Source of the DNA: Roseovarius sp.
Lineage (GTDB): Bacteria; Pseudomonadota; Alphaproteobacteria; Rhodobacterales; Rhodobacteraceae
Reading direction: 5' to 3'
Assembly: GCA_021767845.1 (NCBI GenBank)
Contig: JAASSQ010000215.1
Coordinates: forward strand, 1 to 5,224
DNA length: 5,224 bases
Position 1 is the first letter of the stretch. Every line of letters begins with the position of its first letter. The position numbers and the translations under genes are program-made. A model generated the notes under the pieces. It was not told the origin of the DNA, ran no database searches, and saw only the letters and a list, made by a program, of their open reading frames with translations. Below are positions 1 to 4,931 of this stretch, piece after piece.

Positions 1-803
1 TGCGGGTCGGCCAGCGCGTGTGCCAGATCAAGGATCGGGTTGTCGCGATCCTGCCGGTGGATGCGGTGCAGGGTCAGCCGCGCGCTTTCGGGCAGCTTGT
101 CGAACACCATCGAGCCGGATTGGTTGACCGGGGCAAGCTGCGCGGGATCACCGAACAGGAGCAGGTTGGGAAAGATCTCCTGCAGGTCGTCGAACTGCCT
201 GTCGTCGAGCATCGACGCCTCGTCGATGAACCCGATATCCAGCGGCTCTTCGCGGCGTTTCCAGCCGGTGATGAAGTCGCTGCCGCGCAGCCCGGCCGCG
301 GCCAGCGCGCCGGGCACCGATTTGTGCGTCTGGTAGAAGGCCAGCGCACGGTCCAGCGCCTCGTCGGTCAGGCCCTCGATCTCGGGGCGGTCTCCGTTGC
401 CGGCCAGCCATTCGGCGATCTTTTCGTATTCCGGGTCATAGACGGGGGTATAAAGGATGCGGTGGATCGTGGTGGCCGGCACGCCGCGCATCCGCAAGAC
501 GCTGGCGGCCTTGTTGGTGGGCGCGAGGATGGCCAGCGTGCGCCGGTCGCGGCGCTTGCGCCCCTCCCAGTCGCCGGACACGATCTCGACCCCCGCGTCC
601 TCGAGCGCGCGGGTCAGCGCGGCCAGCAGAAGGGTCTTGCCCGACCCGGCCTTGCCGACCACGGCCATCGTCTTGGATTGCCCCTCGCGGGCAGGCAGAA
701 CCAGCCCCTCGTCAAGGTCCACGCCGGCGGTGCGCAGCATGTCGGCGATGCGGTCATGGGCCTCGGCCTGGTCGTCGGAAAAGGTAAGGGCGGTCTGGGA
801 CAT
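1..803 (-). CDS. RecD-like superfamily 1 ATP-dependent DNA helicase, N-terminal part (runs off left edge)
   Basis: My translation from the ATG at 803 (minus) gives 267 codons with no stop before the window edge, so the 3' end is missing. Superfamily 1 helicase motifs appear in order: a Q-motif-like stretch with Gln12 (FSDDQAEAHDRIA), Walker A GKAGSGKT at residues 50-57, motif Ia LAPTNKAA at 93-100, Walker B with FIDEAS at 192-197, motif III GDPAQLAPV at 218-226, and the start of motif IV HRIHRQ near 246-251. This pattern fits the RecD/Dda-like branch, which uses ATP hydrolysis to translocate on single-stranded DNA and unwind duplex. The C-terminal UvrD_C_2-type domain expected in this family lies outside the window. 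There is no strong Shine-Dalgarno; a weak AGGG sits about 8 nt upstream of the ATG. It is on the same strand as the luxR-type gene, 101 bp downstream of it, with no terminator seen between. It is probably a general repair or recombination helicase; there is no recBC context here to call it RecD itself. Confidence 0.93.
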   Translation of the reverse strand, partial: MSQTALTFSDDQAEAHDRIADMLRTAGVDLDEGLVLPAREGQSKTMAVVGKAGSGKTLLLAALTRALEDAGVEIVSGDWEGRKRRDRRTLAILAPTNKAASVLRMRGVPATTIHRILYTPVYDPEYEKIAEWLAGNGDRPEIEGLTDEALDRALAFYQTHKSVPGALAAAGLRGSDFITGWKRREEPLDIGFIDEASMLDDRQFDDLQEIFPNLLLFGDPAQLAPVNQSGSMVFDKLPESARLTLHRIHRQDRDNPILDLAHALADP

Positions 804-904
804 GCGCGGACCCTACCCGTGCATGCGGGGCGGCGCCAGAGCCGAAGCGGCCACCGAAGGCGCGGTATGGGCGCACGGCATGGGTGCAGGACAGCGCATG
901 GCGG

Positions 905-1633
905 TCAGGCGATCGCGATCAGCCCGAGGCTGAGCGCGCGGGCCACGGCGTGAAGCGTGTTGAGCGCCCCCAGCTTGAGCCGCGCGGATTCGACGTAGCC
1001 GCGCAGGGTGTGTTCCGAAATCGTCAGGGTCTGGGCCACCTGCGCGCGGCTGTAGCCCATCGCGAGAAAGGTGATCGCCTCGATCTCGCGCGGGGACAGC
1101 GGCTGCGCGGGCGCCGGGATGTGCCCCGGCCCCAAGTCGAAGGCCTTTTGATTGAAGGTATGCGCGATCAGGATCAGGGGGCGGCGGTGGGTTTCGGTGA
1201 ACAGCGCCCAGGCGCGATCGTCGCAATCGTGGCTGACCGAGAACAGGGCGATCTGCCCGCCCGGCCCGCGCAACGGCACCGAGAGTCCCTGGTTTCCGAC
1301 GCCATGCGCGACCGCGTCGCGCAGGAAGTCCTGCGCGGGCCGCCCCGACCAGTCGAGCCGCTTCCAATCGACCGGGTGCACGCGGCGGAAACAGCCGCGT
1401 ATCACGGGGTCGATGCGCAGGTAGTTGCACGCGATATAGCGTTGCATCCAGGCGGCCGAGTAGGTGCTGCACCCGTATTGGTCGCCCCCGGCGCTGACCC
1501 AGTGATAGCCCGCATGGCGCACCCCGAGCGTGTCGCGCAGCCGTGCGATCAGCCCTTGCAGTTCGGCCGCGTCACAGGCGCCTTCCAACGTCTCCAGAAA
1601 GTCGTCCAACCGGGTGGACGGGGCTGCCATCAT
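905..1633 (-). CDS. LuxR-family quorum-sensing-type transcriptional regulator, no adjacent synthase in the window
   Basis: This is a 242-residue protein with the two-domain layout of acyl-homoserine-lactone receptors. Residues about 10-165 form the autoinducer-binding domain and about 178-238 the GerE/LuxR helix-turn-helix (LSPREIEAI, then GYSRAQVAQTLTISEHTL, then KLGALN). The ligand-pocket hallmarks defined in TraR are present with matching spacing: Trp62, Tyr66, Asp75-Pro76 and Trp90 correspond to TraR W57, Y61, D70-P71 and W85. Gly116 is the likely G113 equivalent. The pocket therefore looks intact, although the native ligand cannot be read from sequence. The reading frame is open up to an ATG at 1693. 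I chose the ATG at 1633 because GAAGGA lies 10 nt upstream, and because the first 20 residues of the longer version do not look like family sequence and are covered by the small upstream ORF. No luxI-like gene is in view, so it is an orphan regulator or its synthase lies elsewhere. Confidence 0.93.
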   Translation of the reverse strand: MMAAPSTRLDDFLETLEGACDAAELQGLIARLRDTLGVRHAGYHWVSAGGDQYGCSTYSAAWMQRYIACNYLRIDPVIRGCFRRVHPVDWKRLDWSGRPAQDFLRDAVAHGVGNQGLSVPLRGPGGQIALFSVSHDCDDRAWALFTETHRRPLILIAHTFNQKAFDLGPGHIPAPAQPLSPREIEAITFLAMGYSRAQVAQTLTISEHTLRGYVESARLKLGALNTLHAVARALSLGLIAIA

Positions 1634-1781
1634 CCGCCTGCATTCCTTCGTTGTCGCGCGCCAGCTCCAGCGTCGCCAGCAGGCGGGTGTCATCGAGATG
1701 GTCAGACAGTGCCGTCATCCCGTTTTGCCGGGCAAATGCCTGAAGATCGGCCAGCACGTCGAGTATCCATGCGTTACGCAT
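1572..1781 (-). CDS. Small hypothetical helical protein upstream of and overlapping the LuxR-type gene
   Basis: This 69-codon ORF starts with ATG at 1781 and ends in TGA at 1572, so its last 62 nt overlap the start of the luxR-type gene in another frame. The first about 43 residues are rich in Leu, Ala and Asp (MRNAWILDVLADLQAF, then NGMTALSDHLDDTRLL) and would form amphipathic helices. The last about 20 residues, in the overlap, look less protein-like. I recall similar short proteins with a 'WILDVLADL...HLDD' character next to LuxR genes in Rhodobacterales, but I cannot confirm that here. A GAGGG about 11 nt upstream of the ATG is a usable ribosome site. The out-of-frame position, the protein-like N-terminal half and the cotranscription-compatible spacing all favour a real gene, possibly an accessory or leader of the regulator. 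No known domain is recognised. The alternative is a chance ORF in the luxR leader. Confidence 0.55.
   Translation of the reverse strand: MRNAWILDVLADLQAFARQNGMTALSDHLDDTRLLATLELARDNEGMQADDGSPVHPVGRLSGDVGRRL
1644..1649 (-). promoter_or_regulatory. Ribosome binding site deciding the LuxR-type start
   Basis: The minus strand reads GAAGGA here, ending 10 nt before the ATG at 1633. It supports that start over the longer frame beginning at 1693. It lies inside the upstream 69-codon ORF, so translation of the two genes may be coupled. Confidence 0.6.
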
Positions 1782-1814
1782 CCGAAGGTGTGCCCTCGCG
1801 GTTAATGACAGATT

Positions 1815-1835
1815 AATACAACCATAGCATGTATT
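1815..1835. promoter_or_regulatory. AT-rich dyad, candidate operator upstream of the small ORF and luxR-type gene
   Basis: The sequence is AATACA, nine bases, then TGTATT: perfect 6-bp arms centred at 1825. It lies 34 bp upstream of the small ORF's ATG. A direct repeat of TTAAT (1802-1806 and 1813-1817) abuts it. At 21 bp the dyad has the size of a LuxR-type or other dimeric regulator site, but its arms do not match classical lux boxes. It stands out as an AT-rich island in GC-rich DNA, consistent with a promoter or operator for the minus-strand genes. I could not assign clear -35/-10 boxes. Confidence 0.4.
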
Positions 1836-1860
1836 GAATTTCCCCCGAATCCGCGTTTTT

Positions 1861-1885
1861 CAGCCCCCCGGAAATGGCGGGGCTG
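1861..1885. repeat. GC-rich inverted repeat (hairpin) between the ccr terminator and the luxR-side promoter
   Basis: CAGCCCC (1861-1867) and GGGGCTG (1879-1885) form a 7-bp perfect stem with an 11-nt loop. A TTTTT run (1856-1860) precedes it on the plus strand. Read on the minus strand, the hairpin is followed by A residues rather than T, and on the plus strand it is not followed by T, so it does not fit an intrinsic terminator on either strand. Its function is unknown. Confidence 0.45.
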
Positions 1886-1928
1886 CGGGCCGTAACCCGT
1901 TGATCGGCCTGCCGCCGGTGGCACAACG

Positions 1929-1967
1929 AAAATCGCCCGCGACCGGTCATGCCGATTCGCGGGCGAT
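1929..1967 (-). terminator. Probable intrinsic terminator of ccr
   Basis: Perfect 11-bp arms, ATCGCCCGCGA (1932-1942) and TCGCGGGCGAT (1957-1967), flank a 14-nt loop. On the minus strand the stem begins about 30 nt after the ccr TAA. Its last paired T is followed by TTT and then CG, giving a short T tract. The strong stem and the position just beyond the stop codon support termination of the ccr transcript, although the T tract is weak. No T tract follows the hairpin on the plus strand. Confidence 0.7.
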
Positions 1968-1996
1968 CGTCCTCCTCCCGGACGGGGTGTGCGGGG

Positions 1997-3283
1997 TTAC
2001 TTGCCCGCCTCGATCACGTCCTCGACGGTCCGCAGGCCGGTCTTGGGCGCCTGCACCAGCACGGCCATGTTCCCCGGCTTGTGCTCGTTACGATACATCT
2101 TGGTATGCGCATCCGGGATCTGATCCCAGGGGAACACCTCGGACATGCAGGGGTCGATCCGGCGTTCGACCATCAGCCGGTTGGCGGCCGCCGCCTGCTT
2201 GAGGTGGGCGAAGTGGCTGCCCTGAAGGCGCTTCTGATGCATCCACATGTAGCGCACGTCGAAGGTGCAGTTGAACCCGGTGGTGCCCGCGCAGATCACG
2301 ACCATGCCGCCCTTCTTGCAGACGAAGGTGGAGACCGGGAACGTCGCCTCGCCGGGGTGTTCGAAGACGATATCGACGTTGTTCCCCTTGCCGGTGATGT
2401 CCCAGATCGCCTTGCCGAACTTGCGGACTTCCTTGAACCAGTCAGCATATTCGGGCGTGTTCACGGTGGGCAATTGGCCCCAGCAGTTGAAATCCTTGCG
2501 GTTGATGACACCCTTGGCGCCGAGGTCCATCACGAACTGGCGCTTGTCCTCTTCCGAGATCACGCCGATCGCGTTGCCGCCGGCGGCGTTGATGAGCTGG
2601 ATCGCGAACGACCCCAGGCCGCCCGACGCGCCCCAGACCAGAACGTTCTGACCCGGCTTGAGCTCGTGCGGGTGGTGGCCGAAGAGCATCCGGTAGGCGG
2701 TGGCCAGCGTCAGGGTGTAGCAGGCCGATTCCTCCCAGGTCAGGTGCTTGGGCCGCGGCAGAAGCTGCTGTGCCTGAACGCGGGTGAACTGCGCGAAGGA
2801 CCCGTCGGGGGTTTCGTAGCCCCAGATGCGCTGGCTGGGCGAATACATCGGGTCGCCGCCGTTACATTCCTCGTCGTCGCCGTCGTCCTGGTTGCAGTGG
2901 ATCACGACCTCGTCGCCCACTTTCCAGTTTCTCACCTGGTCGCCGACGGCCCAGACGATGCCCGAGGCGTCGGACCCCGCGATGTGATAATCGGCGCCGT
3001 GGCCGTCGAACGGGCTGATCGGCTGGCCGAGGCCCGCCCAGATGCCGTTGTAATTGACGCCCGCCGCCATCACCAGGACCAGCACCTCGTGGCTGTCGAG
3101 CGTCGGGGTATCGACGACCTCAACCTGGAACGACTTGTCGGGCGTGCCATGACGCTCGCGCCGGATGGCCCAGGCATACATCTGCTTGGGGACATGGCCC
3201 AGCGGGGGCATTTCGCCAACCTCGTAAAGATCCTTTTCAGGCGCGTCGTAGGGCGCGATGCCCGTTTCGGTATCCAGAGCCAT
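1997..3283 (-). CDS. ccr: Crotonyl-CoA carboxylase/reductase
   Basis: This 428-residue cytosolic enzyme catalyses the NADPH-dependent reductive carboxylation of crotonyl-CoA to ethylmalonyl-CoA, the signature step of the ethylmalonyl-CoA pathway. It belongs to the medium-chain dehydrogenase/reductase superfamily and has about the usual length for Ccr (about 430). An N-terminal catalytic fold includes AAGVNYNGIWAGLG (74-86) and AGSDASGIVWAVGDQV (102-117). A Rossmann domain carries VWGASGGLGSFAIQLI (216-231). The acidic, Cys-containing loop (NQDDGDDEECNGGDP, 131-145) and GSHFAH (355-360) are characteristic of Ccr and absent from ordinary quinone oxidoreductases. From Kitasatospora Ccr work, Asn81 and His365 help bind CO2; Asn79 and His357 here are the likely equivalents (unaligned inference). 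The frame stays open to an ATG at 3376, but the ATG at 3283 has AAGGAGG 6 nt upstream and yields the standard N-terminus (MALDTETGIAPYD). It follows the acyltransferase gene on the same strand after 143 bp and probably also has its own promoter. Confidence 0.98.
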   Translation of the reverse strand: MALDTETGIAPYDAPEKDLYEVGEMPPLGHVPKQMYAWAIRRERHGTPDKSFQVEVVDTPTLDSHEVLVLVMAAGVNYNGIWAGLGQPISPFDGHGADYHIAGSDASGIVWAVGDQVRNWKVGDEVVIHCNQDDGDDEECNGGDPMYSPSQRIWGYETPDGSFAQFTRVQAQQLLPRPKHLTWEESACYTLTLATAYRMLFGHHPHELKPGQNVLVWGASGGLGSFAIQLINAAGGNAIGVISEEDKRQFVMDLGAKGVINRKDFNCWGQLPTVNTPEYADWFKEVRKFGKAIWDITGKGNNVDIVFEHPGEATFPVSTFVCKKGGMVVICAGTTGFNCTFDVRYMWMHQKRLQGSHFAHLKQAAAANRLMVERRIDPCMSEVFPWDQIPDAHTKMYRNEHKPGNMAVLVQAPKTGLRTVEDVIEAGK

Positions 3284-3289
3284 GTGCAG

Positions 3290-3296
3290 CCTCCTT
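3290..3296 (-). promoter_or_regulatory. Strong Shine-Dalgarno of ccr
   Basis: AAGGAGG on the minus strand, 6 nt before the ATG at 3283. This near-perfect site fixes the ccr start over the upstream in-frame ATG at 3376 and suggests high translation, as expected for a central carbon enzyme. Confidence 0.85.
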
Positions 3297-3308
3297 GTCG
3301 GTGTCTCT

Positions 3309-3321
3309 TGCCGCAATGCAG
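3309..3321. promoter_or_regulatory. 13-bp element shared with the ecm control region (copy 1)
   Basis: Plus strand TGCCGCAATGCAG. It recurs at 4838-4850 with one change, A to T at the centre. The core GCAATGC is an odd palindrome. Read on the minus strand it contains CTGCATTGCGG, one base from CTGC-N3-GCAG. It lies 26 bp upstream of the ccr ATG, within the likely leader. Confidence 0.5.
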
Positions 3322-3342
3322 AATCGCGGTGCTGACCCTCGG

Positions 3343-3348
3343 AATATA
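3343..3348 (-). promoter_or_regulatory. Candidate -10 box of a ccr promoter
   Basis: Minus strand TATATT, five of six matching TATAAT, in an AT-rich patch 60 bp upstream of the ccr ATG. No good -35 box lies 16-18 bp away. Instead the palindrome CATTGCAATG (3362-3371) and TGCGCGCA (3353-3360) occupy that space, as expected for a promoter that depends on a regulator. Confidence 0.4.
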
Positions 3349-3361
3349 ATTGTGCGCGCAA

Positions 3362-3372
3362 CATTGCAATGC
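3362..3372. promoter_or_regulatory. Palindromic candidate operator upstream of ccr
   Basis: CATTGCAATG is a perfect 10-bp palindrome (3362-3371) and, with the next C, includes another copy of GCAATGC (3366-3372). It overlaps the -35 position of the candidate ccr promoter. The inner ATTGCAAT resembles the TTTGCAAA-type sites described for RamB/PccR regulators of acetate and propionate metabolism (six of eight bases), so this is suggestive only. Confidence 0.45.
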
Positions 3373-3402
3373 CCAAGGATGCGTTTTTGTAATTTTATGA
3401 CC

Positions 3403-3414
3403 CTGCGGATGCAG
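3403..3414. promoter_or_regulatory. CTGC-N4-GCAG dyad, candidate PhaR-type site
   Basis: CTGC, GGAT, GCAG: a perfect match to the CTGC-N3/4-GCAG consensus that I recall for Rhodobacter PhaR, the repressor that senses polyhydroxybutyrate. It lies 12 bp past the acyltransferase stop codon and 119 bp upstream of the ccr ATG. The stem is only 4 bp, so an RNA hairpin role is unlikely. Regulator identity is inference. Confidence 0.4.
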
Positions 3415-3426
3415 AAATTCCCGGTC

Positions 3427-4794
3427 TCAATTGCCGCAACTGCGAAATAGATGGGCGATGGAGCGGGCATAATAGTCCAGGATCGGGCGGTCGGCCTCGA
3501 CCGGCGCGATGCGCCCGCCCTCTTCGCGGACCATCTTGCGCCGGGCCAGGGTGCGCAGTCCGACCTCGACCGCATAGGCGACATCGTTGCGGGGCAGGTG
3601 CACATGCGTCTGCGGCAACTGCTCCAGCATCGACGCGACCTCCTGCTCCAGCGCGGGGCGGTCCATCGCGCCATGGCGCACCAGCGCGCGCGCCACCATC
3701 GGCACCGGCAGGACCGGCACCTCCTGCCCGATCCGCCGCATCAGCTCGGCGCCCAGATCCTCGACCGGCGCGTCGGGATGGTCGCGTCGGAAATCGCGCA
3801 GGGACAGCGGCGCGCCGAAGCTTACCGCCGCATAGCCGTGGCGATGATAGCGGCGGCGCAGCCACAGCCAGACCTGGTGCAGGATGAAACGCGCGACCAC
3901 GCTGATCCGGGCGCGGAACCGGCGCTCGCCGCGCTGGCTCGCGGCCACGAGGATGCGGTCCTCGAACACCCGGTCGTAGTTCAGGGCCACCGGCACGAAG
4001 ACCACGTCGCGCGCCTCCGGCCCGCGATCCTCGACGATGTATTTCAGCAGGCCGAGCCTGGGCGGCGCCAGCCCGCCATCCAGGCTCAGCCCGCCTTCGG
4101 GGAACACCGCCTGCGTCACCCCGCCATCGGTGGCCATGCGCACGTAACGCGCCAGCACCCGGCGATAGAGATCGTTGCGCGATTTGCGGCGGATGAAATA
4201 GGCGCCCATCGCCTTGATAAGCCGGCTCAGCGGCCAGACCCGCGCCCATTCGCCCACCGCGTAGGACAGGGCCGAGCGTTCGGCGGCCAGCCATGTCACC
4301 AGCACGTAATCCATGTTCGAGCGGTGGTTCATCACGAACACCACCGTCGCCTCGCGGTCCACGCCGCTTAGCGCCGCCTCGTCGAAATGGCCCAGCCGCA
4401 CCCGGTAGAGCGTGCGGGACAGCCATTTCGCGGCGCGGATGGCAAAGCTGAAATAGGCCGTCGCGGAAAACCCCGGCACGATCTCGCGGGCATAGCGCTT
4501 GGCCTGCTCGAAGGCCACGTTCTCGGGGATGCCTTCGGCTTGCGCATGATCGGCGATGGCCCGGCTGACCTCGGGGTCATAGATCAGGCGCTGGATCATG
4601 TCGAAGCGGCGGGCCAGCTTGAAGGGCTGGATCGGGCGCTCCAGCCGCTCGTTCAGCTTGGCGACCGCCCGCTCCATCCTGCGGCGAAAGAACCAGCGCA
4701 CCGACGGGAACAGGAAATGCGACGCGAAGGTGACGGCCGCGAAAGCGACCAGAAGGATCAGCGTCCAAAGCGGCATTTCGACCATCTTGCCCAT
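3427..4794 (-). CDS. Glycerol-3-phosphate acyltransferase-like membrane enzyme (PlsB/PlsC family)
   Basis: This 455-residue protein has all four acyltransferase blocks: I, NHRSNMDYVLV (156-166) with catalytic His157 and Asp162 in HX4D spacing; II, GAYFIRR (197-203); III, FPEGGLSLDG (231-240); IV, VPVALNYDR (267-275). Blocks I and II resemble PlsB (HRSHMDY, GAFFIRR) more than typical PlsC, so transfer of a fatty acyl group to glycerol-3-phosphate is the likelier reaction; lysophosphatidate acylation is the alternative. At 455 residues it is much shorter than E. coli PlsB (about 807). One hydrophobic segment (about 10-29, WTLILLVAFAAVTFASHFLF) followed by Arg-rich sequence suggests an N-terminal inner-membrane anchor with the catalytic domain in the cytoplasm. 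The ATG at 4794 is the farthest possible start, since an in-frame TGA lies at 4798-4800. No clear Shine-Dalgarno is seen, and Met4 or Met7 remain possible. It is divergent from ecm and upstream of ccr on the same strand. Confidence 0.9.
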   Translation of the reverse strand: MGKMVEMPLWTLILLVAFAAVTFASHFLFPSVRWFFRRRMERAVAKLNERLERPIQPFKLARRFDMIQRLIYDPEVSRAIADHAQAEGIPENVAFEQAKRYAREIVPGFSATAYFSFAIRAAKWLSRTLYRVRLGHFDEAALSGVDREATVVFVMNHRSNMDYVLVTWLAAERSALSYAVGEWARVWPLSRLIKAMGAYFIRRKSRNDLYRRVLARYVRMATDGGVTQAVFPEGGLSLDGGLAPPRLGLLKYIVEDRGPEARDVVFVPVALNYDRVFEDRILVAASQRGERRFRARISVVARFILHQVWLWLRRRYHRHGYAAVSFGAPLSLRDFRRDHPDAPVEDLGAELMRRIGQEVPVLPVPMVARALVRHGAMDRPALEQEVASMLEQLPQTHVHLPRNDVAYAVEVGLRTLARRKMVREEGGRIAPVEADRPILDYYARSIAHLFRSCGN

Positions 4795-4837
4795 CGGTCA
4801 ACCAATACAGGCTTTGCGCGCGCGGTAAATGCCCCCA

Positions 4838-4850
4838 TGCCGCATTGCAG
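4838..4850. promoter_or_regulatory. 13-bp element shared with the ccr upstream region (copy 2)
   Basis: Plus strand TGCCGCATTGCAG, identical to 3309-3321 except at the central base. It ends 4 bp before the TTGACA box of the candidate ecm promoter. It also lies downstream of the candidate start of the divergent acyltransferase transcript, so one bound protein could affect both genes. On the minus strand it contains CTGCAATGCGG, one base from CTGC-N3-GCAG. Confidence 0.5.
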
Positions 4851-4854
4851 CGAA

Positions 4855-4884
4855 TTGACAGCGCCACATTATTCCAGATACACA
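4855..4884 (+). promoter_or_regulatory. Candidate ecm promoter
   Basis: A perfect TTGACA -35 box (4855-4860) is followed 16-18 bp later by a weak -10 region (GATACA at 4877-4882, or TACACA at 4879-4884). Transcription would begin near 4890, leaving a leader of about 40 nt before the ecm ATG. A strong -35 with a poor -10 is consistent with a regulated sigma-70-type promoter. Confidence 0.5.
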
Positions 4885-4897
4885 TTCCTGAACGTAA
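4868..4897 (-). promoter_or_regulatory. Candidate divergent promoter for the acyltransferase gene
   Basis: On the minus strand AATAAT (4868-4873) is a good -10 match. TTACGT (4892-4897), 18 bp away, is a poor -35. The two boxes bracket the -10 region of the ecm promoter, so the two promoters would overlap and could compete. The resulting leader to the ATG at 4794 would be about 65 nt. Confidence 0.35.
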
Positions 4898-4931
4898 GAA
4901 AATTGCGCATTCTGATTCACGAGGTTCGCCC

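Noticed and set aside
804..904. Terminator or extra small gene between the LuxR-type and helicase genes
   Set aside because: Short GC inverted segments exist but none has a T tract, and no convincing coding frame with a ribosome site fits in the 101 bp.
18..953. 311-codon open frame on the plus strand opposite the helicase gene
   Set aside because: It is antisense to a gene with intact helicase motifs. Its translation is low-complexity Gly/Arg/Val-rich sequence without family motifs, as expected from GC-rich codon bias.
1634..1693. Longer LuxR-type start at 1693
   Set aside because: The 20 extra residues (Trp/Arg-rich) read like an out-of-frame version of the small upstream ORF, and a good ribosome site precedes the ATG at 1633.
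884..1816. 310-codon plus-strand open frame opposite the LuxR-type gene
   Set aside because: It is an antisense shadow; the minus-strand product has a complete two-domain LuxR structure.
1949..3349. 466-codon open frame on the plus strand covering all of ccr
   Set aside because: It mirrors ccr, which is unmistakable on the other strand. The long open frame comes from strong third-position GC bias, and the translation shows no domain.
3284..3376. Extension of ccr to the upstream in-frame ATG at 3376
   Set aside because: The added 31 residues do not resemble Ccr N-termini and would run through the promoter and operator region. The ATG at 3283 has a near-perfect Shine-Dalgarno.
3403..3414. Terminator for the acyltransferase gene
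   Set aside because: The dyad gives only a 4-bp stem and no T tract follows it on the minus strand, so it is better explained as a DNA-binding site. Readthrough into ccr is possible.
3451..4371. 306-codon plus-strand frame and 343-codon minus-strand frame (3395-4426) overlapping the acyltransferase gene
   Set aside because: Both are shadows of the 455-residue protein that carries all four acyltransferase motifs. Their own translations are Arg/Ala/Gly-biased.
4795..4931. B12 riboswitch upstream of the B12-dependent mutase gene
   Set aside because: The 137-bp region is too short for a complete cobalamin riboswitch, and I saw no B12-box-like sequence. The features present fit divergent promoters.
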